The translations under genes were made by a program, and so were the position numbers. Of a stretch of 64,000 nt of DNA, positions 52,242-63,247 are shown one piece after another. The DNA is from Phycisphaeraceae bacterium (lineage in GTDB: Bacteria; Planctomycetota; Phycisphaerae; Phycisphaerales; UBA1924), in contig JACKHA010000012.1 of the NCBI GenBank assembly GCA_020639215.1, forward strand, positions 1 to 64,000. Reading direction: 5' to 3'. The notes beneath the pieces were generated by a model. The model made no database searches and had not been told where the DNA came from. It worked only from the letters and a program-made list of their open reading frames with translations. Each line of letters opens with the position of its first letter. Position 1 is the first letter of the stretch.

Positions 52242-54275
52242 CTACGCGGGCGAGTCCGAGTCCCCGGCCAGGGACCGCGTGATGGCGATCTCCTGGAGGC
52301 GGATGCTGGCACGGTCGAGCGTTTCCTTGGCGGCGTGGAACGCGTTGGGATCGACCGAGCGCCAGTCCTTCTCGGCCGCGTCGACCATCGCGCGAAGCGC
52401 GCCCACCTGCCGGGTCAGTTCGTGGCGGTAGGTTGGCTCGAGCGAGTCGGCGAACCGCTCCAGTCGCTCGCCGATCCACTTGAGATCGAGGCGGCTGTTC
52501 GTGACCAGATCGACGACTCGGTGGCGGGCCATGTCCTCGCGGGCGTGGGCGACGGACTCGGCCTCGATGCGATCGACCTCGTCGCGCGTGAGGCCGTGGT
52601 TGGGCACGACCTGCACCTCGGCGCGTCGCCCGCTGCGGCGCTCGGTGGCGGCGACGCGGAGGATGCCCGAGGCGTCGACGAGGAACTCGACCTCCAGCTG
52701 CGGGACGCCCGCGGGCATGGGTGGCAGTCCCGCGAGGCTGAACTCGGCCAGACGCCGGCAGTCGGCGGCCATCTCACGCTCGCCCTGGTACACGCTGAAC
52801 CGGACCGAGGTCTGCCCGTCGACGCTGGTCGAGAACATCTCGGTGGCGCGGCACGGCACGGTCGAGTTGCGCATGACGAGTTTGGCCACCGCCCCGCCCA
52901 CGGTCTCGACGCCCAGCGAGAGGGGGATGACGTCAAGCAGCAGCGAGCCGCGGGCGGCGCCGGAGAGGATGCCGGCCTGGACCGCGGCCCCGAGGGCCAC
53001 GACGCGGTCGGGGTCGAGCGCCGTGTATGGCTCGACGCCGAAGAACTCGGCGGCGGCGGCGCGGACGCGCGGGATGCGGGTGGAGCCGCCGACCATGACG
53101 ACGGCGTCGATCGGCGCGCCGTCGAGGTCGGCGCGGGCGTCGCGCATGGCACGCCGGCAGGCGTCGGTGGTGCGCCGGACCCAGGGTTCGATGAGCGTCT
53201 CGAGTTCCGCGCGTGAAACCGTGCGCTCGTAGGTCAGGTCGTCGTTCACGCGGATGGCGACGCTGGCGGACTCGGCCTCGGAGAGGCGGATCTTGACCGA
53301 CTCGGCGAAGCGGCGCAGGGCCTGGCGGGTGTGCGGGTCGAGGGCGGCGATGGCGGGGGGCGTCTGGGTGCTCGCGGCGGGCTGTGGCGCTGCGACGCCG
53401 AGGCGATCGAGGATCTCGCGGGTGAAGAGATCGACGAGGAGCATGTCCACGTCGTCGCCGCCGAGGTGGGTGTCGCCGGCGGTGGAGAGAACCTGGAAGT
53501 AGGCGGTCTGATCGGCGGAGGACGGGGCGGCCTCGTCAAAGGTTCTTGTCGCGTCGGCCGCCGGCGTGATCCGCAGGATCGAGACATCGAAGGTCCCGCC
53601 GCCGAGATCGAAGACGGCGGCGTGGCGCGTGGGCTCGCCGGGTCGTGTGCCCAGGCCATAGGCCAGCGCGGCGGCGGTTGGCTCGTTGACGATGCGGACC
53701 ACGTCGAGCCCGGCGAGACGCCCGGCGTCGCGCGTGGCCTGGCGCTGGGCGTCGTCGAAGTAGGCCGGGACGGTGACGACAGCGCGCCGCACAGGCACGC
53801 CGAGGCGGGCCTCGCCCTGGGTTTTCAGGGCACGCAGGATGTCGGCCGAGACTTCCTGCGGCGAGATCGTGCGACCGGAGGGCAAGCGGACGCGGGCCGT
53901 GTCGTGCGGGCCCTCGGCCACGTCGTAGGAGAGGTATGGCAGGTCGGCGCGCGCGTCGGCGATGGAGCGGCCCATGAGGCGCTTAACGCTGGAGATGGTG
54001 GTGGCGGGGAACTCGACGGCTCGCTCTCGCGCGGGCCAGCCGACGACGGGCGGCTTGCGTGCCGCGTCGGCTTCGCCCGATCCGTCCGCGTTGCGCGGCT
54101 CGTCGGCGTAGCGCACCACCGAGGGCATCAGCGCGCGACCCTCGGCGTCATCGAGCACTCGGGGTGCGCCGCTGTCGAACACGGCGACGAGGCTGAAGGT
54201 CGTGCCCAGGTCGATGCCGATGATCGGGTCGGGGGGCGGCTGCGTTGCGGCTGGCGTTGCGTGGTCCACGTCCAC
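52242..54275 (-). CDS. Hsp70 family chaperone (DnaK/HscA-like)
   Basis: A 677-residue Hsp70 with the ATPase signatures GIDLGTTFSLVAVFDSG, VVTVPAYFDDAQRQATRDAG, VFDLGGGTFDVSIL and VVMVGGSTRIPRVR, and a substrate-binding domain with LLLDVIPLSLGVETVGG. It differs from DnaK by the short C-terminal helical lid, which is closer to HscA. The frame has no ATG near the family start; GTG at 54275 is the most plausible start and a second GTG lies two codons in. No dnaJ or grpE partner, nor Fe-S assembly genes, are nearby, so DnaK-paralogue versus HscA remains open. Confidence 0.85.
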   Translation of the reverse strand: MDVDHATPAATQPPPDPIIGIDLGTTFSLVAVFDSGAPRVLDDAEGRALMPSVVRYADEPRNADGSGEADAARKPPVVGWPARERAVEFPATTISSVKRLMGRSIADARADLPYLSYDVAEGPHDTARVRLPSGRTISPQEVSADILRALKTQGEARLGVPVRRAVVTVPAYFDDAQRQATRDAGRLAGLDVVRIVNEPTAAALAYGLGTRPGEPTRHAAVFDLGGGTFDVSILRITPAADATRTFDEAAPSSADQTAYFQVLSTAGDTHLGGDDVDMLLVDLFTREILDRLGVAAPQPAASTQTPPAIAALDPHTRQALRRFAESVKIRLSEAESASVAIRVNDDLTYERTVSRAELETLIEPWVRRTTDACRRAMRDARADLDGAPIDAVVMVGGSTRIPRVRAAAAEFFGVEPYTALDPDRVVALGAAVQAGILSGAARGSLLLDVIPLSLGVETVGGAVAKLVMRNSTVPCRATEMFSTSVDGQTSVRFSVYQGEREMAADCRRLAEFSLAGLPPMPAGVPQLEVEFLVDASGILRVAATERRSGRRAEVQVVPNHGLTRDEVDRIEAESVAHAREDMARHRVVDLVTNSRLDLKWIGERLERFADSLEPTYRHELTRQVGALRAMVDAAEKDWRSVDPNAFHAAKETLDRASIRLQEIAITRSLAGDSDSPA

Positions 54276-54367
54276 GGACGATAGGGATGCGGCTTCGCGG
54301 TCTTGGCCCCGCGGCCGCCTCGGAAGGGTGTTCGGATGCTCGCGTGTGTGGGGGGCCGCGGTTTTGC

Positions 54368-54853
54368 CTACGGCCTGATCCACGCCAGCGACGCGAGTTC
54401 GTCGATCACGCCTTGGGCCGCGGGGCTGGATTCGAGTTGGATCGCCCGCTGGTGGCGCTGGCCGGAGGCAGCAACATCGACGTAGGCCCAGCCGTCGGGA
54501 GGCGAGGGCACGGCGGAAGGGCCCGGACCGGCGTCGCCCGACGGGGCATCGGAGGCCAGGCCCGCGGACTCGACGAGCGTCCACAGGCGCTCGACCTGGC
54601 GCGGGTCGAGGCGGCGGGTCCGCGGCGGGAACGTGCCGGGGTCGACGCCCGCGCCAACCGCGACGCGGAGCGTGCCGTCGGGTTCGAGGATGTACTGGGC
54701 GGGGCGCTGGGCGCGGGCGCGGCCTGGCTCGTCGCGTGAGGCAAGGACGGTGATGGCCAGGCCGAAGTCGCCCGGGACGCCGGACACGGGGTGGCGGGTG
54801 GCGCCGCAGGCGGTGAGGGACGCGGCGATCACTCCAAGCAGGAATCCGGGCAT
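54368..54853 (-). CDS. small lipoprotein, unknown function
   Basis: A 161-residue protein with a lipobox LTAC at residues 13-16 after a hydrophobic stretch (GFLLGVIAAS), so it is probably lipid-modified at Cys16. The mature part starts with a glycine-rich strand and has AQYILEPDGTLRVAVG and GWAYVDVAASG. I recognise no family. The start at 54853 places the lipobox at the usual distance; the upstream frame is basic and longer, and was not used. It is divergent from pheT. Confidence 0.6.
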   Translation of the reverse strand: MPGFLLGVIAASLTACGATRHPVSGVPGDFGLAITVLASRDEPGRARAQRPAQYILEPDGTLRVAVGAGVDPGTFPPRTRRLDPRQVERLWTLVESAGLASDAPSGDAGPGPSAVPSPPDGWAYVDVAASGQRHQRAIQLESSPAAQGVIDELASLAWIRP

Positions 54854-55046
54854 GGCCGGTCGCAACAACCTGCCAGAGATCCGGGGAAGGCCGGCCCCGG
54901 TCGCAGGGGCCGCTCGCCTGATTGAGTGGCGGTTGGGAGAACGCATCGACGGGAGTCTAACGAGAGCAATCCGGCGTCTGGCGTTTCCGACGCCAGCCGG
55001 CCGAAACGGGCGGGCGTCGCCGACCCGGCGTCTATCCTTGCCTCCC

Positions 55047-57170
<2,124 letters not shown>

Positions 57171-57386
57171 ATCGGAGCGTCGGCGTCGCCCGCCTTCGGG
57201 ATTGACCGGGCTCAGGGCGAAGCGTCCCGATAACCGTCTCGCGTGGTTCTGTTCGCATCATGGGCGTGCCATGGGCGGTCGATCGGCGGGGCTCCGGCCC
57301 GGGCCGGATCACGAGTTGCTACCATGCGATGTCCGACCCGCCCCGCCCCAACCCGGCGGGCGCGTGACCAAGGAAGGAGTGCGTCG

Positions 57387-58352
57387 ATGACCCAGACCGC
57401 CAGCGGAGCCAAGCCCGCCGCCGTCCCCGCGCCGCCCCCGGCGGCCAAGGAGCGCCCGTACGTCTGGGTGAACGGCGCGCTCGTGCCCGCCAGCGAGGCG
57501 AAGGTCAGCGTCTGGGACCACGGGCTGCTGTACGGCGACGGGATCTTCGAGGGCATCCGCGTGTACCGCGGGCGGATCTTCCTGTGCGGGCAGCACATGG
57601 ACCGCCTGTGGTGGTCGGCCGAGCAGATCCGCCTCAAGATCCACATTACGCGCGAGGAGATGGTCCGCCTCATGCGCACGTGCATCGAGGCCAACGAGAT
57701 CACCGACGGGTACATCCGCCTGCTGGTGACGCGCGGCGTCGGGACGCTCGGGCTGAACCCGTTCCTGTGCCCGGAGCCTGGCATCGTCTGCATCGCCGAC
57801 CAGATCCGCCTGTTCCCGAAGGAGCTGTACGAGTCGGGGATGAAGGTGGTGGTGGCCGAGCGGTTCAAGACGCCGGTGGCCTGCCTCGACCCGCGGATCA
57901 AGAGCCTGAACTACCTGAACAACATCCTGGCGAAGGTTGAGGCGATCGACCAGGGTTTGCTCGAGGTCATCATGCTCAACACGGACGGCAAGGTGACCGA
58001 GGGCTCGGGCGACAACCTGTTCCTGGTCAAGGGCGGGCAGCTGTTCACCCCGCCGCTGTCGGTGGGTGCGCTGGGCGGGATCACGCGGCGCTTCGTCATG
58101 GATCGGCTCGCGCCCTCGCTGGGGCTCAAAGTCCAGGAAAAGGTGTTCGAGCTTTCCGACATCTTCGGGGCCGACGAGGCCTTCCTGACCGGCTCGGCGG
58201 CCGAGATCATCGGGATCTCCGGTGTGATCGACCGCAAGTCGAGCGGAGGGAAGGAGTTCACGCTGTCGGGCGGCAAGGAAGGGCCGACAACCAACCGCCT
58301 GCGCCAGGCGTTCCGGGCGATCGTGACGTCGGACAACATTCCCGAGGATTGA
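57387..58352 (+). CDS. ilvE: branched-chain amino acid aminotransferase (class IV)
   Basis: A 321-residue PLP enzyme for valine, leucine and isoleucine transamination. The pyridoxal lysine is Lys172 in DPRIKSLNYLNNILA. Other class IV motifs: VWDHGLLYGDGIFEG, VTEGSGDNLFLV and GALGGITRRFVMDRLA. The Ala/Pro-rich first 20 residues are an extension. AAGGAAGGAG precedes the ATG. D-alanine aminotransferase is a less likely alternative because of GIFEGIRVYRG. Confidence 0.9.
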   Translation: MTQTASGAKPAAVPAPPPAAKERPYVWVNGALVPASEAKVSVWDHGLLYGDGIFEGIRVYRGRIFLCGQHMDRLWWSAEQIRLKIHITREEMVRLMRTCIEANEITDGYIRLLVTRGVGTLGLNPFLCPEPGIVCIADQIRLFPKELYESGMKVVVAERFKTPVACLDPRIKSLNYLNNILAKVEAIDQGLLEVIMLNTDGKVTEGSGDNLFLVKGGQLFTPPLSVGALGGITRRFVMDRLAPSLGLKVQEKVFELSDIFGADEAFLTGSAAEIIGISGVIDRKSSGGKEFTLSGGKEGPTTNRLRQAFRAIVTSDNIPED

Positions 58353-58403
58353 GGCCCATCCGAGCGTCGGGGCGGGCGATCGGCCGGTCCACGATCCTGG
58401 GAC

Positions 58404-59009
58404 TCACGCGCACAGCGAGTCCAGACTCGCTTTGGTCGCCGCGCAGCGGTCGACGATCGAATCGATCTCGATCCGCTTGGCGTCGCGGTCGTCCTTGCCA
58501 AGATCCGCGAGGTTGATCACGACGTTCCAGCGGGCGGCCTCAGCCCCGGCCAGGGCCAGCACGCCGGCGATCGCCAGGTCGCTCTTGAGGAACGGGTTCG
58601 AGCGACCGGCCAGTCCGACGAGGGCGTCGAGCGTCTCGGCGCACACGCCCGCCAGGCCCATCGGCACCGCGATGGCGTCGTGGAGGGCGTCGGGAAACTC
58701 CGCGGCTCGTTTCGGATCATCGGCCGGCAGACGCTGGAGGGCGTTCAGACGCTCGTACGCCGCGGCGTCGGCTTCGGCCCGGCGGAGGCACTCGCCCCGG
58801 AGCACCACGAGGCGACCGGCCTCGAGTTCCAGGTGCGACTGGTGCTCGGCCATCGACTTCTTGCCCAGGGAGTAGGCCACCACCATCTCGCCGAGCGCGC
58901 ACCCGAGCGCTCCGACGATGCCGGCCACCGCCCCGCCTCCCGGCGTCGGCGACTTGGCGGCGATCTGGTCGAGCAGCGTGGCGAGGGGCGTTCGGGCGAG
59001 GTGGTCCAT
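58404..59009 (-). CDS. formiminotransferase-cyclodeaminase family protein
   Basis: A 201-residue protein matching the cyclodeaminase domain (FTCD_C): it starts with a short helix, then SPTPGGGAVAGIVGALGCALGEMV, the characteristic glycine-rich loop, and a bundle of helices to the end. In animals this half converts formimino-THF to methenyl-THF; stand-alone bacterial versions act as methenyl-THF cyclohydrolases. No formiminotransferase half is attached. It is convergent with ilvE. Confidence 0.8.
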   Translation of the reverse strand: MDHLARTPLATLLDQIAAKSPTPGGGAVAGIVGALGCALGEMVVAYSLGKKSMAEHQSHLELEAGRLVVLRGECLRRAEADAAAYERLNALQRLPADDPKRAAEFPDALHDAIAVPMGLAGVCAETLDALVGLAGRSNPFLKSDLAIAGVLALAGAEAARWNVVINLADLGKDDRDAKRIEIDSIVDRCAATKASLDSLCA

Positions 59010-59055
59010 CGGGCATTGTTGGGAGGGCGGCGGGATCGCCCCATCCGCGGGGCTC

Positions 59056-59108
59056 ACAAAAACAACCGACGCCCGCACGGAGCGGGCGCCGGGGAGTGAG
59101 TCGGTTGT
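59056..59108 (-). terminator. Rho-independent terminator after the PEP-CTERM-like gene
   Basis: On the minus strand an outer 9-bp stem (ACAACCGAC / GTCGGTTGT) encloses a GC-rich 7-bp hairpin, and the outer arm runs straight into TTTTTG. It lies just past the stop of the exported protein. This is the second clear intrinsic terminator of the window. Confidence 0.85.
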
Positions 59109-59135
59109 GGGACGGGAGCGGCGTTGCGAACCAGA

Positions 59136-59996
59136 TCAGCGGCGCCGACGCCCGGCGACGAGCCCACCGGCCATCGCGACCGCAACCAGCCCGGCCGGGG
59201 CGGGCACCGGGGACGGGTTGAGCTGGTAGCGGACGAGCACGCGGTTGTAGAGGTCGCCCAGCGGGATGAGCAGGTTGTCGGTGTCGACGCCGTTCCACTC
59301 GCCGCCGTTTGGGCCGACGAGTTCGGGCGTGTGGTTGATGGTGTTCTGGCCGCCCGGCCCGGTGAAGGTGGCCATGGCGCCGTTGGCCGGGATGTTGATG
59401 GAGGTGTAGAACGGGCGGAAGTCGACGGCGTTGGTGGCGCCGAGTTCCCAGCCGAACGCGACGGCGGTCTGCCCGCCGACGGTGGTTCCGATGGGCACGA
59501 GGGGTGAGCCGTTGGCCGTCTCGATCTGGATCTCGATGAAGTCGCGGTCGTCGGGCGTGAAGAACTGGCGGACGCGTCCGACGATCTCGACGCCGGAGGG
59601 GTTGGTGCCGAGCGACTGGAACCCGGAGTTGATGACCAGGTCGACATTGCCGAAGGAGTTGACGAAGCCCTGGGCGCCGTTGATGCCGAGCATGCGGAGG
59701 CCGAGCGACTGCGTGCTGCCTGGTGTGGTTGCGGAGGCGGGGGGATCGTCGGTGAAGCCGCCGCCGCCGGTGCCCATCGTGCCGGACGGGTCGAGCTGGC
59801 TGCGCAGGCCCGCGAGCTGGGCGCCGAGCACCTCGGCGCTCGAGTATCCGGCGTGGTCCGACAGGAACGTCGTGGCCTGCTGACCGGTTGCATCGACGCG
59901 GCGGCTGGCCGTCGGGTCGGCCAACGCGGTGCCCGCGATCGACGCGGCGAGACCGGCCGCAACCAGAATCCGAAGTGCACGGGGCGACGTGGGCAT
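59136..59996 (-). CDS. exported PEP-CTERM-like surface protein
   Basis: A 286-residue protein with a signal peptide at about 1-26 (ending AGTALA) and a C-terminal sorting-type tail: VPAPAGLVAVAMAGGLVAGRRRR, i.e. a PxPA-type motif, hydrophobic helix and Arg cluster, as in the PEP-CTERM family handled by exosortase. The body is Gly/Asn/Thr-rich beta structure (VEIVGRVRQFFTPDD, TAVAFGWELGA). AGAGG lies seven bases before the ATG. Neither an exosortase nor EPS genes are present in the window. It has its own terminator and a hairpin in its leader. Confidence 0.78.
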   Translation of the reverse strand: MPTSPRALRILVAAGLAASIAGTALADPTASRRVDATGQQATTFLSDHAGYSSAEVLGAQLAGLRSQLDPSGTMGTGGGGFTDDPPASATTPGSTQSLGLRMLGINGAQGFVNSFGNVDLVINSGFQSLGTNPSGVEIVGRVRQFFTPDDRDFIEIQIETANGSPLVPIGTTVGGQTAVAFGWELGATNAVDFRPFYTSINIPANGAMATFTGPGGQNTINHTPELVGPNGGEWNGVDTDNLLIPLGDLYNRVLVRYQLNPSPVPAPAGLVAVAMAGGLVAGRRRR

Positions 59997-60085
59997 GGGA
60001 CAACCTCTCCCTCGACGAGGACGGACCGAGGAACAACCGGCACTCCGAGGAGCGCTCGTGGACTCTCCGAAAGGGGCACGGGCCC

Positions 60086-60106
60086 GCCCGCGGCACCGCC
60101 GCGGGC
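60086..60106 (-). promoter_or_regulatory. 9-bp perfect hairpin in the leader of the PEP-CTERM-like gene
   Basis: Nine-base GC-only arms with a three-base loop, about 90 bases upstream of the start, in the 248-bp divergent gap with the FabF-like gene. Possibly an mRNA leader structure. Confidence 0.4.
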
Positions 60107-60244
60107 AAACCGCACCGCCTCCCCTACAACCTACACCGCGAACGCGGGGACGCCAGCAAAGGCGGCAAAAACCGCATCGTCGGCACAATCCCAACCCGGC
60201 GATGCGGTTCGCGGACCCGCTGGGCCGCGACCTAACCTCTTGAA

Positions 60245-61549
60245 ATGGCCCGACCACTCCTCCAACGTGCGACGGTTGGCGTGACCGGCGTGGGGGCGGT
60301 CTCACCCAACGGGATCGGGATTCAGGCGTTTGCGGCGGGGCTCCGCCAGGGGCGATCGGGCGTGAGGGCGCTCGAGGAGCGGGACCCGCGCGTCCGGTGC
60401 GCGGTCGGGGCGACGTGCGAGGGGTTCGATCCGTCGTCGGTGATGTCGCGGGCGGACCTGGAGCGGGTGCCGCGCCTCGTGCCGATGGCGCTGGCCGCGT
60501 GCCGGGAGGCCATGGCGATGGCGGGGTTGGCAACGCCCGTCGACGCCGAGGCGGGCGTGGACGAGGCCCGCAAGATCGGTCTCGTGCTCGGCACCGGCGG
60601 GGGCGGCATCGACTTCACGCTGACCCAGGCCGACGCGTTCCACCACGACCGACGCCAGAGCCTCTGGACGATCACCAACGCGACGCATGGCAACCTGGCG
60701 GGGGAACTCTCGATCCGCCTGGGGCTGCACGGGGCGTCGCTGTGCGTATCGACGGGATGCGCCTCGTCGAGCGACGCGATCGGGCTCGCGTGCGACCTGC
60801 TGCGATCGGACCGCCCGGGTTCGCCGCGCGCGATGGTGGTCGTCGGGGCCGACGCCCACGTCCGGACCGAAACGCTCATGGGGATGGAGCTGCTCGGGGT
60901 GCTGACGACGCAAGACTGGGTGGCCGCGGGCGAGGATCCCGTGTCGGTGAGCCGCCCGTTCGACGCGCGGCGCGACGGTTTCGTGCTGGGCGAGGGGGCG
61001 TGGGCCCTCGTGCTCGAGCGGCGCGAGGCGGGCGATGGCGACTGGCGCGAACGCGATCTGGCACGCCTGGGCGGGTACGGGGCGACGTGCGACGCCTACC
61101 ACCGCGTCCGCGCCGCGCCGGACATGGAAGAGAGCGCCCGGGCCATGCGCCTGGCGATCCAGGACGCCGGGTGGAGCGTGGAGGACGTCGGGGCGATCCA
61201 GTACCACGGCACGTCCACGCAGGTCAACGACGCGCTCGAGACCAGGGCCGTGCGCCTGGCCCTGGGCGGGCACGCCGAGCGGATTCCCGGATCGTCGATC
61301 AAGTCGATGATCGGGCACCCGCAGGGGGCCTGCGGGGCGGCGGCGGTGGTCGCCATGATCGCCGCACTGCGCGGGCTGGACCAGGGGCCGGCGTTCATCC
61401 CCCCCACCATCAACCTCGACCAACCCGACCCGGCGTGCGACCTGGACTACACCCCGGGGCGGAGCGTTCCGACAGACGCCCGGCGGGTGCTGGTGAACTG
61501 CCTGGCGTTCGGGGCCAAGAACAGCGCGCTGGCCGTCGAGGTGAGGTGA
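60245..61549 (+). CDS. beta-ketoacyl synthase, FabF-like
   Basis: A 434-residue condensing enzyme of standard FabF length. The Cys-His-His triad is visible: VSTGCASSSDAIG (nucleophilic Cys), YHGTSTQVND and MIGHPQGACGAAAV. It carries the terminal NCLAFGAKNSALAV motif of KAS II. The upstream sequence has no good ribosome site, though 60245 is the only ATG at the family start. No acyl carrier protein or other fatty acid genes are adjacent, so a role in a dedicated lipid is possible. Confidence 0.88.
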   Translation: MARPLLQRATVGVTGVGAVSPNGIGIQAFAAGLRQGRSGVRALEERDPRVRCAVGATCEGFDPSSVMSRADLERVPRLVPMALAACREAMAMAGLATPVDAEAGVDEARKIGLVLGTGGGGIDFTLTQADAFHHDRRQSLWTITNATHGNLAGELSIRLGLHGASLCVSTGCASSSDAIGLACDLLRSDRPGSPRAMVVVGADAHVRTETLMGMELLGVLTTQDWVAAGEDPVSVSRPFDARRDGFVLGEGAWALVLERREAGDGDWRERDLARLGGYGATCDAYHRVRAAPDMEESARAMRLAIQDAGWSVEDVGAIQYHGTSTQVNDALETRAVRLALGGHAERIPGSSIKSMIGHPQGACGAAAVVAMIAALRGLDQGPAFIPPTINLDQPDPACDLDYTPGRSVPTDARRVLVNCLAFGAKNSALAVEVR

Positions 61550-61605
61550 GGGGGGCCTCGTCGCGGCTCGGGGCGGGAGCGGACGCCCCCGGCTATCCTG
61601 CCCCC

Positions 61606-62700
61606 ATGGACCGCTGGACACGCCCGCTGGCCCCTCTCGCGACCGCGCTCGCGCTGGCCCTCGCCGCACCGGCGTCGGCCCAGAGCGCCGTCGACCAACC
61701 GGTCGACCAACCCGTGTACGAGCTTGACGACTCGGGCGCCTGGGTGCAGACGGCGGCCCCCGAGCCCGGGTCCGACGCGGCGGTGATGGCCGAGGCCCGG
61801 CGCCTGATCGTCGAGGACCGCACGGGCGAAGCCATCAAGGTGCTCGACCAGTGGCTGGCGCACAACCAGCGTTCGGCCAACCCGTATGTGCCCGAGGCGT
61901 TGCTGCTCCGGGGCGACGCCAAGGTGGCCGCGGACAACGAGTACAGCGCGCTGATCGAGTACGAGGCGGTCACGATGTTCCCGGAGTCGCCGCACTTCGT
62001 GACGGCGCTCGAGCGCGAGTACGAGATCGCGCTGCGGTACCTGAACGGCCTGCGCCGCAAGTTCCTGGGCTTCCGCATCGAGGACGCCCGCCCGACGGGT
62101 GAGGAGCTGATGGTTCGGATCCAGGAGCGACTGCCGGGCAGCCGCCTGGCCGAGCAGGCCGCGATCGAGCTGGCCGACTACTACTACCGTCGTCGGGACA
62201 TGCCGATGGCCTCGGACATGTACGAGATCTTCACGCGGAACTTTCCGGACAGCCCGTACCGGCGCTGGGCGATGCAGCGGTGGATCTACTCGAGCCTGGC
62301 CCGGTACAAGGGCCCGCGCCACGACACAACCGGCCTGGTCGACGCCCGGAACCTGATCGAGGACTTCCGCGATCAATACCCGCAGGACGCCGAGAGCGCG
62401 GGCATCAACGAGGCATTGCTGACGCGCGTCGACGAGTCGCTGGGCGACAAGCAGCTCGAAACCGCCATGTGGTATTTGCGCACGGGCGACGAGCCTTCGG
62501 CCCGGTACACGCTGCGCCGGCTCGTGCGCGACCACCCGCAGACAGTGGCCGCGGTCGAAGCGTTGCGGCTGCTGCGCGAGCGCGGCTGGGACGCGGGGAT
62601 CGTGGCGCCGATCGGGCCGATCGGGCCAGTCGGTGTGCCGGGCGACGAGCCGGCGACCGGTGCGGGCGAGCCGGCCTCCTCGGGTGGAGCAACACCGTGA
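61606..62700 (+). CDS. exported TPR protein, BamD-like
   Basis: A 364-residue protein with a signal peptide at about 1-26 (ASAQS). Residues about 60-330 form TPR-like helices: AEARRLIVEDRTGEAIKVLDQWL, YVPEALLLRGDAK, IQERLPGSRLAEQAAIELADYYY and IFTRNFPDSPYRRWAMQRW. The pattern resembles BamD, the outer-membrane protein assembly factor, though the usual lipobox cysteine is absent. Its 3' end overlaps lptE by four bases (GTGA), so the two are translationally coupled. Confidence 0.75.
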   Translation: MDRWTRPLAPLATALALALAAPASAQSAVDQPVDQPVYELDDSGAWVQTAAPEPGSDAAVMAEARRLIVEDRTGEAIKVLDQWLAHNQRSANPYVPEALLLRGDAKVAADNEYSALIEYEAVTMFPESPHFVTALEREYEIALRYLNGLRRKFLGFRIEDARPTGEELMVRIQERLPGSRLAEQAAIELADYYYRRRDMPMASDMYEIFTRNFPDSPYRRWAMQRWIYSSLARYKGPRHDTTGLVDARNLIEDFRDQYPQDAESAGINEALLTRVDESLGDKQLETAMWYLRTGDEPSARYTLRRLVRDHPQTVAAVEALRLLRERGWDAGIVAPIGPIGPVGVPGDEPATGAGEPASSGGATP

Positions 62701-63242
62701 AGCGGGCCGCACGCGCCATTGCCCTGCGTGGATGCCTGCTGGTGCTGGGCGTCGCGGGCCTCTCGGCCTGCGCTTCCGATCCGACGGAGGGCTACTCGTT
62801 CGAGACGACCTACGACCACAGCGTCCGCACCATCTCCGTGCCGATCTTCCAGAACTCTACGTTCTGGACCGGCGTCGAGACCGAGCTGACCGAGGCGATC
62901 ATCGCCGAGATCCAGCGGGCCACGCCCTGGCGCGTCACCCCGGAACGCCCCGGCGGGGGGGGCGACACCACGCTCTCGGGCGTCGTGCAGGAGGTCGAGA
63001 TCACGCGACTCTCCACCTCACGCGCGAGCGGCCTGGTCGAGGAAGAGACCGTGACCGTCGAGGTTGACTTCGACTGGCGCGACAACCGGACAGGCCGGGT
63101 GCTGCTGGCGCGTCGGCGCTTCGCGGCGGCGGGATCGTTCGTCCCGCACCGCCCGACGGGCGACCGGATCGACGTGGGGCGGCGTGAGGCGATCCAGCAG
63201 CTGGCCCGCGACATCGTCTCGGAGCTGCGCAGCGACTGGTAG
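62697..63242 (+). CDS. lptE: LPS assembly lipoprotein LptE-like
   Basis: A 181-residue lipoprotein with GLSAC at 21-25 as lipobox. The mature sequence has RTISVPIFQNSTFWTGVETELTEAI, a strong LptE signature, then beta strands with LSGVVQEVEITRL. LptE plugs the LptD outer-membrane translocon. The GTG start overlaps the stop of the previous gene and has GGAG seven bases upstream. LptD is not in the window. Confidence 0.82.
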   Translation: MKRAARAIALRGCLLVLGVAGLSACASDPTEGYSFETTYDHSVRTISVPIFQNSTFWTGVETELTEAIIAEIQRATPWRVTPERPGGGGDTTLSGVVQEVEITRLSTSRASGLVEEETVTVEVDFDWRDNRTGRVLLARRRFAAAGSFVPHRPTGDRIDVGRREAIQQLARDIVSELRSDW

Positions 63243-63247
63243 GACCA

